Origin: Symbiodinium natans
Taxonomy: Eukaryota > Sar > Dinophyceae > Suessiales > Symbiodiniaceae
Direction of reading: 5' to 3'
Assembly: GCA_905221605.1 (NCBI GenBank)
Contig: CAJNDS010002354.1
Span: 363,254-427,253 of the forward strand
Length of the DNA stretch: 64,000 bases
Shown: positions 11,588 to 23,188 of the stretch, one piece after another
Layout of the letters: every line of letters starts with the position of its first letter
Position numbering within the stretch: the stretch's first letter is position 1
Notes under the pieces: model-generated
Told to the model about the DNA's origin: nothing
Database searches by the model: none
What the model saw: the letters and a program-made list of their open reading frames with translations, nothing else
Made by a program: the position numbers and the translations under genes

Positions 11588-12690
11588 ATAAGAGGCCCAT
11601 GAGCAAAGCATAATTCTGCATTCTTTTGATGCAGACGCAGCAACGGCATGCACTATGTAGAGTGTACAGTCGGGCATGCACAGTCGAGGGGCCCAAAGCA
11701 TCGATTTGAGCACCTCGATCCGCTCCGGATGGACAGGGCGGGCCTCTCCACATCCCTGGCAAGTGTACAGCACCGCGCGGACAAACCTCCTCACAGGGAT
11801 ACTGAGGCCCAGCTACGCCACGACGCACGGCAAGTTGCGGAAACATGTCGAGGCACCTGGTTCGAGCGGTGTCGCAATTATTTGTTCAGTGCCTCTGCAC
11901 CCCTGCCTCTCTTCAGCGCCTCTACACAAGGGCGGGGCTCCTGTCCTCTAGCTTCCATGTTGCTCAGCCTCTCGGAGACTTCACCTTCAGTGCGGGGAGC
12001 TATAGGTGCTTGCGATACACGGGTTAAGCCGATTGCACTGCTAATGTTGTGAGGTCGTCTGTTCAGTCTAGCAGGTCGTGTGTGAGCTCACAAGAGGCAG
12101 GTTCGCTGTGTTTGAAGTTCGAGGTGGTTATGATTGTTGCGTTGTTCATGTTCTACTTGTTGCGCTTGTCGATTCCTGTTGTTCTGCCAAAGCACTATGG
12201 CAGCAGTTTGAGGACACGCAAAGGAAAGAATCAGGGCCGGACGTCAACTAGGTTCTTCCGGGCGTCGCCTCTCTTGCGGAGTATTCTGCAGAGTGATCCT
12301 GTCGTCGCTCGCGGGTAGCTCCCCGCAGCTTACCTCCAGTGATACTGTCTCAGGCTAAGGTAGTTGTCATGGAAGGATCCGCCGTGTGTTCGATACCCCC
12401 ACTCGGTAGCCAAGTTGGGCCATCGTCATTCTTGTACCCTGCTTCATGCGCTTTGTGAGAGTCGCTGGCTTTGCTGAAACGCTGCCGTGCCCGCATTCCA
12501 GCTGGCCCGAGATATCACAGAGGTGTGTTTGAACATGAGCCCGACTGATTCACCCTCAGGTCTGCATGAACAGAGCACACAAGAAGTTTCACAGATTGCA
12601 TGACCCTGACACTTTTCAGATCTTTTCAGCATTGTGTGTAGAAGCAGAGCTCAGCTGCCGGTCCGTGCAGTGAAAGTTGATCATGAATAT
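11505..12690 (+). repeat. segmental duplication, copy 1 (3' end and downstream of the glycosyltransferase)
   Basis: From the last about 27 codons of the glycosyltransferase through its 3' flank, the sequence recurs at 21205-22850 on the same strand. Shared landmarks include ggtggtgatggcaaaggatc, gttgaataagaggc, cattcttttgatgcagac, ggaaggatccgccg and agcacacaagaagtttcac. Copies differ by substitutions and small indels. Around 12247-12355 this copy is about 0.4 kb shorter than the other. No gene is supported downstream of the stop. Confidence 0.9.
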
Positions 12691-13185
12691 GAGCACTATA
12701 TGAAAAGGGCGTTGACGGGCCGATCGCTGGTTCACTTCATTCACGCCTGTGACAAAGCAATTAGTGATGCCCTTTTTTACCTCTTAGGGGTATAGTACTA
12801 TTCACATTCGGAAACGGATGAACGAAGTGAATCCCCCAATGCGATTTGGCCTTTGTGGGCCCAACTTGAAGCCCCTGGACCCACATATCCACATATTCAA
12901 ACACATTAAGTTGTCTATGGTTTTCAAAAACTCATTAGCCATTTGTCCTTGATTAAAGTTGTCTAACGTGTTTGTTTGTGTAAACATAGAATCGAGAAAA
13001 AGAAAATTGAGGAGAAGGAGACCTGGGCGTGAGGTGACGCCCCCGAGTCCCGAATTCCCGCCTCCAACACTGTCCAACACCACTAGGCACGGCGCGTCTT
13101 TGCCAGGCCTCTTGCCTTGTGAGCCTTTGGCTCAATCAGATTCAATCAGTGCTTAGCTGCGTCGCCAGTAGAGACTCAACCAGAC
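12690..13185. other. intergenic spacer with no supported gene
   Basis: About 500 bp between the duplicated block and the next gene. I see no exon, element or strong repeat. The last about 40 bp before the ATG at 13186 are the putative 5' leader. Confidence 0.5.
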
Positions 13186-15690
13186 ATGGAGCAAGAGCTG
13201 CGCTCCCTCTTAGCTAGCGAGGAGGGAGTCTCAGTGCGAGAAGCATCAGCCTCGCGATGCAGGCCTCGCAGCTGCGCACTTGGGACCAGCCTAGTTCTAC
13301 TTCTACTGGGTTTCGTGGGTGTGTGGGCTCACCAACGCAGTGTGCTGAACAACCTCCGCTCGGGTGCGGTGCAAGAATCTGCCTCGATGTTGGTGGAGGC
13401 TCCGAATCCTCCGAAGCTGAAGCCGTTGGATTGCAACACCGGATTTCCGATACAGGTCAGAAATGACAGAAAGGAATCTTGGGACTTGGAGACCCTTGAC
13501 GTGCGTTCTGGCAAGTACCAGAAGCTGGCATCGATCCCAAGGAGCAACCCCAAGCTTCACCAACTCAATGCTTGCGCAACTTGAGCTGCCGGTAGCTGCT
13601 AGCTCTTCCATGTTTGTCATGTTCGTGCCATGGTGAAGATCACGTAGCTGATGCCTTCTGCCCGGACGTGCTGAGGCAATCAACCCGAAGGACGACTTTG
13701 TGTATTGCTGCGTGATGGAACTCACGGCAGGACGAACGCTTGCCGCTGCTTGGTCTTTATTCAGTTCAGACCACTGACGACTGAATGGACACTGAGTGGC
13801 ACCATTGATGCTAAAGGAATACTGGGTGGTTCGGCTTGGCATTGTCGGTCTGGAATCGCAGCAAGCAGGACCAGGGCCAATCTTTTTGGTTCTTGTCAGT
13901 CTTGTCAAGTTCCAGCGGGTACGGTCGCGCGCAGGAATTGAATTCGTGGCGCAGCTTCCCAAAAAGATTACAACATTTGAAGCCGGTGCCTTCGACTTGG
14001 ATGGGAACTTCTGCACAGGCACACAACGCGCCTTGATCAGGGCAAATCCTGTGAATAGGGAAGTCAGTGCAACAACAAGTTTAAAGAAGTCGCTGTTATC
14101 AGGCAGGTAGTGAATCGGAGTGAACATACCTGAAGTCATCTGGTGTCATTGGGCAGTGCCAGATATCAGGATTGGTCTTCTTGAAAGATTTGCACACGGA
14201 GGCAGGCAAGAGCTTTGAATCGCGACATGAGGCCTCTGACAGGACCAGCACCCCAGCTTGGAGGAATGGTGGCTGCGCAAGTGGAGACTGGGCATTCATG
14301 TTACATGGGGACCTCAAGCTCTTGTGGTTGGCTCATGAGCGGAAGTTCAAGACTTTGGATATAAGCGGAGGGCCCGACGTCCAACCGAAGTGCCAGACAT
14401 GGACCGCCAGGGGCGCGCCAGTTCAAAGGAAGTACGGTGCAGCATGGACATTTACAGATGCAAAAGGCAATCACCGCGTGTACATGGCCACCAACGACAA
14501 AAGCCGCGGACAAATTGTTGCCATCGATCCCAGCTCACTTGACACTAAAGCTTGGACAGTCGGCTTGGAGAAAATGCCAGACGCCGAAGCAATCGAGAGG
14601 TGGAACGATGGCGTGAGCTGCATGAATGCACCTCCCCCATGGCCTACGAAAGAAGCAAAGGCCCCGGAGCCCGCCCCCAAGGCTGCCAAGGCTGGCTATG
14701 AGTGGGTTCTCATGGGCGAGAGCACAGTCTGCCGAGCTGACCAGGGAGATCATGATACTCTGCCTGACACGCCAAGCATCACCCTCGCTCATGCGCCCCG
14801 GCACTAAACTTTAAACGCTTTAATGCTTCAATCCATAGCCGAGCTAGCAGCAACTCGAAACTAGTGGAGCTCACAATCGTGTGCTTGAAGCTGAGGATTG
14901 CCACTATGGGCCATGCAAGACGCTTGGGGCCCAAATTCCTATGACGGTGAAGGAGTGCCAGAAGCGGTGTGAGGACTCTCCTGGCTGCAATGCTGTGGAG
15001 ATCCGGAAGTCTGAGGCGCGGAAAGCCAAAGAGAGTGCGAAAGTCCCGTTCCCATAGGGCAGAGTGAAGTTATGCTCCCCAAAAGATGCCAGGACCGCTG
15101 CGAGATCCTGGAGCAGACGACGAAGTGGTTTCAAAGCGTTGCGGCGAAACCTACGGAGCCTTGATCAGAGCGAATTACGATTTCATGGGAATCTTTCGTT
15201 GCCATCCTGGAACAAAGAATTAGCATGCTGCAGCCTTCAGGGTGAAGCCACTAGATGCTATGCGTAAAGCGAGCAGAGCCTGCAAATCCTCGGACAGCGC
15301 TTGACGCAAGTCCAAATCCAACATCCCCTAGAAGGCGCCATTTAATTTTTGAGCCGACGTTCCTGAAAAGCAAGGCTTGATGACAAGCTCCTGTTGCCTA
15401 TCGCACATGTGTATGCGATTATGTTTGTGTTCGTGTGTGCGCATTTTGGCTGCGGCACAGGTGTCTGGCCCACCAGATTTCCAATGCTGGTTCTACAAAC
15501 CATCCTGCGATTCGCTCAAGGCCTACCAGGAGCTGGGGACCGTGCAGATCTGCCAAGAGTGCGACTCATGCACACAATGCGTTCTTTGCCTTTTTTCCCG
15601 AAAGGATAATGGTGCCAAGTCGGAGACCTTCAGCCACGCATGGAGCATCTGCTTCCCGTGCCCTGTGCATTGTGAAATCTACTCTATATA
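13186..15690 (+). CDS. membrane-anchored beta-propeller-like protein with a PAN/apple-like Cys module (DUF6923-like, tentative)
   Basis: Multi-exon gene. Exon 1 (13186-13575) encodes a short cytosolic stretch, one hydrophobic span (residues about 30-48, GTSLVLLLLGFVGVWA), then FDLETLDVRSGKYQKL-type sequence ending LNAC. Later exons: 13676-13726 (AINPKDDFVYC), 13817-13838 (22 nt, YWVVRL), 13935-14012 (EFVAQLPKKITTFEAGAFD), about 14279-14735 (YGAAWTF, IDPSS, NDGVSCMNAP), about 14920-15010 (ECQKRCEDSPGCNAVEI, PAN-like) and from 15461 (DFQCWFYKPSCDSLKAY, then ICQECDSCTQC). Mapped donors are GC. The repeated LxxIP..NAxAINP and FVAQLP..GAFD phrases match a signal-anchored repeat family abundant in dinoflagellates that I associate with DUF6923; that label is from memory. 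Likely type II membrane or secreted, perhaps a surface lectin-like protein. Exons between 14013 and 14279 and the 3' end are unresolved. Confidence 0.65.
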
Positions 15691-15737
15691 TATATATACA
15701 TATATATGTATATATATATATATGTATATATATTTTT
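15686..15737. repeat. TA-rich dinucleotide repeat
   Basis: Run of tatata with interspersed ca/gt dinucleotides, within the 3' part or downstream of the preceding gene. Confidence 0.9.
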
Positions 15738-15934
15738 TTCTAGTAGCGTTTATCGCGGGAGTCCAGATCTCTTCAAGTCTCTTCGAGTTTGTTGCAGATA
15801 CCAGAAGCCTGAATTGCATGCTGGAGCTAAGGAGCTGAAGATCCAAACGTCAATCTGAGCCATCTTTTTGAGAAAGATCAAATGGCATCTATGGCGTTAC
15901 GTGCAAGTGCCATAGAGGCCTGCCAATTTGCTGA

Positions 15935-16420
15935 CACCCTTTGCCGGTGACACCTTTCCTTGTTAGGATAAGGGGGACCCTTAAAAGGGAACCCTTCTCA
16001 ACCCTCTTCTGGCTCTCTTACACAGGGACCTTATACATAGGGTCTATATCCCCAAGGGTCCCCTTAATCCTATCCCTGACATTGCCGGCAAAGCACCTGC
16101 CTGTGAGGGTAGCCTCGCAGAACAGGGTCAAGCCTGAGCGCATGTTGAAGCAACATACCACAGAGGCCTGCGAAGCAGGTACGGGCCAGTTCCAATTTGC
16201 TGACGCCCTTTGCCGGTGACACCTTTCCTTGTTAGGATAAGGGGGACCCTTACAAGTCATCTGGTTCTCTTACACAGGGACCTTATACATAGGGTCTATA
16301 TCCCCAAGGGTCCCCTTAGTCCTATTCCGGACATTGCCGGCAAAGCACCTGCCTGTGACGCCTTCGGGTAGCCTCGCAAAACAGGGTCAAGCCTGAGCGT
16401 ATGTTGAGGCAACAAACCTG
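15935..16420. mobile_element. tandem pair of palindromic MITE-like elements
   Basis: Two direct copies of a roughly 200-bp unit, about 15935-16170 and 16196-16420. Each contains an internal imperfect inverted repeat: ttaggataagggggaccctt at the left end and the complement of aagggtccccttaatcctat at the right end, flanked by ctttgccgg on one side and ccggcaaag on the other. Between the arms sits the small palindrome-like gaccttatacatagggtc. Both copies share the downstream tail gcctcgca...acagggtcaagcctgagc. There is no coding capacity. The structure suits a foldback or MITE-type nonautonomous transposon that was tandemly duplicated. Confidence 0.7.
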
Positions 16421-16424
16421 AGCA

Positions 16425-18038
16425 GGCCCTGAATCCCATCTCCAAGCACCTCGCCTCACGAGGAGCCGGCGTCGCGGCGCAGCTGGTGTTGATTGTGGCT
16501 ATCGTCGCCTGGGCAAGGCGGCAGACAGTCATTAGCTGCTGCTACTGACACTGCATGAAAGATGCTACGACTGTGAAGAGCCGAGAAGCCTGGAAGTGAG
16601 GGGGTTTCAGGAAGTGCTTTTGGGGTCTTGGTTCTTATTCTCGGGTCGTTACAATTCTCATGACAGGGGTCAGGTTTCCCCTTCGAAGCCAATTCCCAGG
16701 ACCCGACGCATCAGCAGGGCGGAGAGACACAGAGGATTCTTGCACAGAATCTCATAACCGTCATTCAGCAACCTTGCTCCTTGCACGGTTTGCTCGCAAG
16801 AACTTTCGGGGTCACAAAGTCTCTCTGCCAAAGCTTTGCATCAAGGAACGTACGTAGGCCCGAAGTCTCCGGGCCGTTTAGGAAGATTTACTTCATGCTG
16901 GAGATTGCCCCACACCTTTGTCCACGACGTGTAATCAATCCGATTCGAAACATTCCGTCCGTAAGTAAGGACATCTCGGCATGGTCATTTCACGCAATGC
17001 GACAAGCTGTTTGGACACATGCGCTGTCATGCGCTCATCCAAGCACTTTGCAGAACCCCAGCTTCTCTTGCGCTGTCCAAACTTCCCACTCCCCTGAAGG
17101 ACATGGGTGATGTCAACGCAAAAAGAGTTGATCGGTGGCAGCGGGGGTTTTGTTTCGTACATTCACTCATTTTACGCCGATGGAAACTCGATTTCAGGCA
17201 AGGCTTGTAGGCATCGCGCAGATATTGCTGGCACTCGTTCGAGCATGTGCTTGCGCCTGCATCAGGAAGCCTCTGCGCCTGCATCAGGAAGCCTTAACCC
17301 GGTTCAAAGATTTCGTCCTGGAGTATTGCATTGCCAAGCAACTAGGAACATGCCTGAGAAACCAGCAAAAAGTCCATGAAGCATGCGTAGCTTCTGACAT
17401 GACTTTAGGCGCCTACTTCTAGAGAAATTTGGCGATGAGTGTGAAGAAGCCTTCAACATGTTGCGCTTGAATCATTGGAAGTCTTCCTGAAGTTAGGGGA
17501 AGGGTTCTTAGTGCCAGAAATGAGAGTACAACTAGTTACAGTAGAGTTTCCTAACAAGTGGCAGTGACCCTTGAGTGAGGGGTATTAGAGTCTCTGCATT
17601 GTTCCCATCTTGGGAGTTGAGTGTCGGCAGTTGTTTATGAGGTTGACCAATGAAAAGCCCGAAGCCTTTCAGATTAGCTCTTGTAGGTGCAGGAGCCACA
17701 GGTGCGGTGTGCAAGTGCCAGAAAGGCAGGGTGTTCGCTTGTCCGTCAGCGTGATTTTTCAGCACGGGTGTCAGATGCAGGGCGGTCAACAGCAGGCCGG
17801 AGAAAGTGATGAGTGCTTCGCGATCCACGAGACAGCCAGAATCAGGAAGTGATCGTGCGCCGGTTGTTTGGACACAGCCACCATTGCAATGCACTTCTTT
17901 CACTGTAACGTACTTCATCTTGGGGCCATCCTGCAGTCAGTCCCAGAAGCATTCATTTTTGGTCCTTGCCATCTTGGCTTGGCTCCCGGGCACGTCCTGA
18001 AGATAGGATCGGGTTTCGCTTCGCCATCAGATCGTTCC
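16425..18038. other. intergenic, with a decayed gene fragment near 16979-17100
   Basis: About 1.6 kb without a supported gene. At 16979-17060 the sequence reads RHGHFTQ...FGH...ALIQ and closely matches, at DNA level, 24931-25000 in the unrecognised gene further right (both have catggtcatttcacgcaa and caagctgtttgga). It therefore looks like a partial, decayed copy. A GCCTCTGCGCCTGCATCAGGAA-type 22-bp direct repeat lies at about 17268-17295. Confidence 0.45.
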
Positions 18039-21000
18039 ATGCCGTCATCCCTGCTGGCTTTGGCGCTTCTTGTGCTTTCAAGAGGTGCCGAGAATGACAC
18101 CTGCGAACTTCTCAGCCTTCAGAAAGAGATGCCTGTTGCAAGCTATCAAGAAGTCATCCAACATCCTAGAAAATCGACAGGCCGAGATCAGGTTAGGCTT
18201 CTATGAGATAGGAATCACGCCTAAAATGAGAGGAATCTTACGTAGTACTCCTTCATTGGGAGAGCAGCCTGCGCCTTGCAAGTCGGGAAATCGGGGGTGG
18301 TTCCGCCGAGGATCGGGTCTGGCAGGATTTCTTTGACAGCTCCACTCCGGCCGCCGCGAGGTGGCAGCTTGGCCGAGGACCGGGTCAGAGACATCGAGGA
18401 CAGAGTCGGTGATGGAAAGGCCCTGGAGGAAGGAGTCAAAGTGGAGGAGAAGAAAAACGAGCAAGCGATCGAGGATCACAGGGAGAGCGTGAAGGATTGG
18501 GATAGGAAGCTCCGAGAGTCCAAAGACGAAGAGATCAAGTTGAAGAATGACGGAAAGAAAGCTGAGGAGGATCTCGCCAAGGCCAAGGAGACGTATGAAA
18601 GGTGCCAGTCTGAGGCCTGGATATCCTCGTGCAGCAAGGAAAGGAAAGATATGGAAGACCAGGAGAAGCGGAAAGCGCAGATCGGCGATGAGGCGGTCAA
18701 GAAAGCCCATGAAGTGGCAGATGCTGAGAAGAAGAAGGCAGCGGCGGAGAAGAAGTTGCAGAAGGCGAAAGATGCGGCATCGAAGTACACCGCTATCGTC
18801 GAATCCGTCACGGGCACCCTGACGGAATTGGGAAAGTGCTTGAAAGACAGCAGCAGCTGCGACTTCGCCGGCACAGGCATCAAGCTCCTGCAGCATGCCT
18901 CAGCAGTGATGACGGCGGCGGCGTTCATGTTGCCCTGGGGCCCTGTTATCTCTTCTGCCATCCAGTGGGTGCTGGGTTTCTTCAAAGCTGGAGTCGACCC
19001 AGGGCCGCTAGCCGTCAACAAGGATGACTTAGAATACGTGGTGAAGTTGGCCATAAGTAACAACGAAGTGGATAGCATACAGAAAAGCTTGGATTCCAGC
19101 CTGGAACAATTGCACGGAACACTAACATATCTTGCGATGACGATCGTGCGGCGTGTTGAGCACTTGAACGGTACTGTCCCTGATAAGCGATACTACGGGG
19201 AGCTGGAGATGTTCAAGGAATTTTTCTGGACAGGAGGAGATGGCCTACTCAGCATTCGACAAGCCCGCCAGAACCTCTTTCTTGCTGTGCTGCAAACATT
19301 CGGTGCTGCAAGTGGTGAGAAAACGAAATCGCTGAGGGCCAACCTATTGGACACAACTCCTTTCGAGAGCAATTGTTGGCAGAAGTGTAGCGAATGGGCT
19401 TCTCACGATTATCACCCGGACTGCTTGGACAAGGGCACGAAGGGCCTGCCAATCGCTCAAGGTCGATACGACTGGATGAAAGATGCTTTGAAGCAGTTCC
19501 AAAATGTAGAGGATATCTTTCGCAAAGTGGAAGGCGCTTTTGTGCCTGGAGATGCAATCAGGCGGCTTTCTTCATTGGTTCTTGTCTCAGCCCTTTCAAG
19601 GTTTGTGATGTCGCAACACCGTTGTACTAAGGTCGAAGTCATCAAGATGCATGCGAACGACGACAAAGCCAAGGACGAGGCCATGGTGGGTGACTTAAGA
19701 GCTCCATGGGTGCGACATATACGAGGCCTTCTGGTGGGGGCTGATGTCACACGTATGATGCGGCGGGTGAGTGCGCTGATGAAGAAGGTGCAGGACAAGT
19801 GTGAGGTTGGCTATTCACCCCTGATGCAGAAGTGCAATCCCAAGAACCCATGCACTCGCACTGATGCTTGGCTTTGCGGCATGTTCTTTCTGTTCGGAAA
19901 AGGAGAAACCGGAGAAACCGCTATACAGTTTCCGCTAGCGCCGAATAACCTAAACTGTAATTGAACGCCCTTGCCGTGAGGAACGGACGGACCAGGAGTG
20001 CTGGGGGTATGACAACTGCAACTACTTGCAGCTGCGCATTGTTGGCACTCCTTACGCGTGCAACGGTCAGTGTTCCGACTACGGCGCGGCTGGTGAATGG
20101 AAGCAAATTGGTCGCGCCAACATCGGGAAAGAAGATAACAAACACGGGCATAATTGCTACTATCACGTGCAGGACTTGGTGGACACCTTCTCGAGAAGGA
20201 CGGACGGTTTCCGCCCACAAGTAGGCCGGAACCATGATTTCTTGCGCAACACTTACGTCTATGAAAGAAATAAAAGAGTAGACGGCGCTCAGCATCCATG
20301 CTACTCCCACGGATTTCACGGACTTGGGGCCACATGCAGTTACGCAGATGGCGCTGCGTACTGCGCCCGGCCGGTGGTGTGCCTGAAGGCTTGGCCACGG
20401 ATGAGAGAACAGACGATAAGCCAAGCACAACAGAAAGTCTTAGATGAGTGTGTGGATGCTTTGGACTCAAAACAATGGAGCCTTCTGAAGGCGCCATCCG
20501 GGCCAAAAAGCGAGTCACTCATCCTTGCCCTTAAGAAGGAGAAGAAGCGCATGAAGAAGATGCGGGGGCCGCCAAGCTGATTCAATGTCAACTTCGTTTT
20601 TACAGGGACAAAGACACCCTGGAGACTCTCCACACCCTGGTGCACCGGTGTTCAGGAATAGTAGCGATTTCAATTGTACACAGATCAATCGCAGTCCATG
20701 CGTTCGATGGTACCACTTCGGACAGACAGCGTTCCACGCCGCCCGCTGAAGCCACTGATCTATGCGGACAGTGCTGGCTGGCGGACGTTTGCGTGTCATC
20801 TCCGAGCGAAAACTGTGCCTATGCCCTAAATCGTTTTGCCCGAAAAACCGGCTGCCACCCTTATAAGTGCAGGTGGTTCACTACAAGAAGAGCCTCCGAC
20901 GTGCAGCTAGCTGAGGTCCATGACATGTGTGTAGCAGCAAAACCCAGCTTTTCTAGACTTTCATGGTGCAAGAGCGAGGGGTGGTCCGAAGGAGACTCAT

Positions 21001-21101
21001 GTAGGATCTGCTTCTCCGGCCCACCGAGGAGCCATCAGCACAGTTGGAATCCCGGAGAGCATGGAGACCGTTCACAGAGAGGCCACAGTGAGATGCAGTA
21101 A
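18039..21101 (+). CDS. secreted coiled-coil, cysteine-rich protein of unknown function
   Basis: Exon 1 (18039 to about 18191) begins MPSSLLALALLVLSRGA, a clear signal peptide, and ends at a GT donor. The second exon (acceptor around 18340, to about 19904) holds a long Lys/Glu-rich coiled coil (about 18400-18800), a hydrophobic helix (MLPWGPVISSAIQWVLGFF, about 18930-18990), then a helical region ending CNPKNPCTRTDAWLCG. A GA-AG intron is proposed at 19905-19980. The next exon (19981 to about 20490) starts ERTDQECWGYDNCNYLQLR and continues with a Cys-, His- and Tyr-rich module. A last reading (about 20540-21101, stop TAA) has ETLHTLVHRCSG and LCGQCWLADVCV; one further intron or frameshift near 20490-20540 is needed to join it. 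I recognise no named family. Probable extracellular or vesicle protein with a stalk and disulfide-bonded head. The duplicated glycosyltransferase tail begins about 100 bp after its stop. Confidence 0.65.
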
Positions 21102-21204
21102 CTCAGTAGTCGCCGTGTGAAGCCTTTGCTCATGGCAGGAGCCTCGACTTCAAGCGGGCAGTCTTGATCCACGGCGCTGGCGCAAGAAGTGCTGAGCAGC
21201 GTTC

Positions 21205-22850
21205 AGTCCGCGGCTGGCTGAGCAGTTGGTGGTGATGGCAAAGGATCAGAAGGGTCAGAAGCGCTCTGTGCTGGGCAGCTGTTGAATAAGAGGCCTATGA
21301 GCATAATTATGCATTCTTTTGATGCAGACACAGTACGGCATGCACTATGTACAGTCGGGCATGCACAGCCGAGGGGCCCAAAACATAGGTTTGAGCACCT
21401 CGATTCCGCTCCGGATGTACAGAGCAGGCCTCTCCAGATCTCTGGCAAGTGTACAGCACCACGTGGAAAACCGCCTCACTGGGATACTGAGGCTCAGCTA
21501 CGCCGCTCCGCACGGGAAGTTGCAGAAAAATCTCGGGGCACCTGGTTCGAGTGCTGTCGCAACAATTTTCAGCTCCTCTGCACCCCTGCTTCTGCTAAAA
21601 ATGATCAAGGCGATCGAGACTACAGTAACAGTGAAAAAATGACCTTGGCGGGGGCTCCTGTCTCCTGCTACTACAGCTTCCATGTCGCTCAGTCTCTCGG
21701 AGACATCACATTCAGTACGGGGGAGGTATATAGTTGCTTGCGATACACCGGTTAAGCCGATTGCACTGCTGATGTTGTGGGGTGGTCTGTTCAGTCTAGC
21801 AGCTCGTGTGTGAGCTGAGAAGACGAGACAGGTTCGGTATGCTTGAAATTCGATGTGGTTGGTGTTCTTCATGTTCTACTTGTCGTGCTTGTTGTTTGCC
21901 TTTCGTTCTTGCGAACGCACTAGGGCAGCGGTTTGAGGAGATGTGCAAAGTGCAAAGGAAAGCAGTCAGGGCCGGACGTCAACTGCGGGGAAGGGGGAAG
22001 GCAAGGCGGTCCACTCCGGTTGGCGACGTCTGCTGAGGCCCGAGCTCCGGAAAATCGGGACGCGATGCTACGCATGCTCGCGATGAAGACGTCACGCAGC
22101 TGGTCGAAAGATGGGCCAAGCCTGACACGAGGTCACTCAAGGATGGGCAACGTGAACGTACAGCCCAATGGGTGCAAAGCCCATGCTTACGGCGACTCTG
22201 AGAGAGTCCCTTATCTGCAGAAGCTCGAAGATCAACAGAGGAAAAGAGCTCGCCCGTCCGAAGCCCGCGACACCGAGACCCCGAGACCCCGAGCCAGAAG
22301 CTCCGAAGAAGAGGAAGGGTCGGGGAGAGCAGTGTGATTGCCTGCCACCCTTAGTGAAGCTCCATGCGCAAGGTCACAATGCACCAGGATCAGAAAGCCA
22401 ACAGGGGGAGGACCAGAACCTACCGCTGTATACAGTAAGGTGGGCCGCGCATCATGCACCTGCCCGAGAGGGATGGGGATGTGCAGAGTGTAGGCTATCA
22501 TACTGTCGAAGGCAGTTGTCATGGAAGGATCCGCCGCGTGGTCGATACCCCCACTCAACCCTCCCCGTCCATGCCACCGGTTGGCCGTGTCCAGAACTTG
22601 GGAAATTTGGGGAAATTTGGCTGTTCTTGAGTGCCTTTGTGAGAGTGGCTACTGCCACGCTGCCGTGCCCGCATTCCAGCTGGCCCGAGATCTTGAACAT
22701 GAGCCCGCCTGATTCGCAGGTCTGCTGGAACAGAGCACACAAGAAGTTTCACAAGTTGCATGACCGGCATGACCTTGACGCTTTTCAGCATTGTAGAAGC
22801 AGAGCTCAGCTGCCAGTTCGTTCAGTGAAAGTTGATCATGGGCTGCCTAT
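21205..22850 (+). pseudogene. segmental duplication, copy 2: truncated glycosyltransferase 3' end
   Basis: Starts abruptly with a counterpart of the last about 27 codons of the glycosyltransferase (same frame, same TGA) and continues through about 1.6 kb matching its 3' flank. Upstream of 21205 similarity to the enzyme stops, so this is a 5'-truncated copy that cannot make the enzyme. It carries an extra block (about 21990-22495) missing from the first copy; that block has an open Arg/Glu-rich frame (about 22000-22337) of uncertain meaning. Small internal duplication gggaaatttgg at 22598-22620. It may now serve as 3' untranslated sequence of the preceding gene. Confidence 0.8.
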
Positions 22851-22854
22851 GCTG

Positions 22855-23185
22855 CAAAGAGGCGCGCTCGGAAGTAGCCGATGCGTGCCATGAAGCTTAT
22901 GAATCTTCCTAGCCTCAACGTGTCACGCGGAGGGCATGTTTAAACCGCCTTTTCTTCTGCTCCAGGCATGAATCAATGTGAATCTTAGGAGTCTTAGGTA
23001 TTGCAACCCAGTGTACAGTGTACTGAGCCTTGCTTCCAAAATGTCAGATTGTCAGGCTGAAAAGGTCTGATCCCATGGACTTCTTGACCAACCTGTTCTG
23101 CTTTTGCCAGGCTATGATGCCCGTACTGCCTAGGGCCTAGGGAGCCTCGGACAACCAGAGGGACTTTTCTTCTTGAGTATTTGCA
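22855..23185. other. spacer with no supported gene
   Basis: About 330 bp between the duplicated block and the next putative exon. No motif or repeat recognised. Confidence 0.4.
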
Positions 23186-23188
23186 GGC

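Noticed and set aside
17532-17918. 128-codon minus-strand frame
   Set aside because: No family resemblance, opposite to all neighbouring genes, no splice signals.
22000-22337. Arg/Glu-rich frame in the extra block of the duplication
   Set aside because: No motif, and the other copy lacks it; kept as a note under the duplicated segment.
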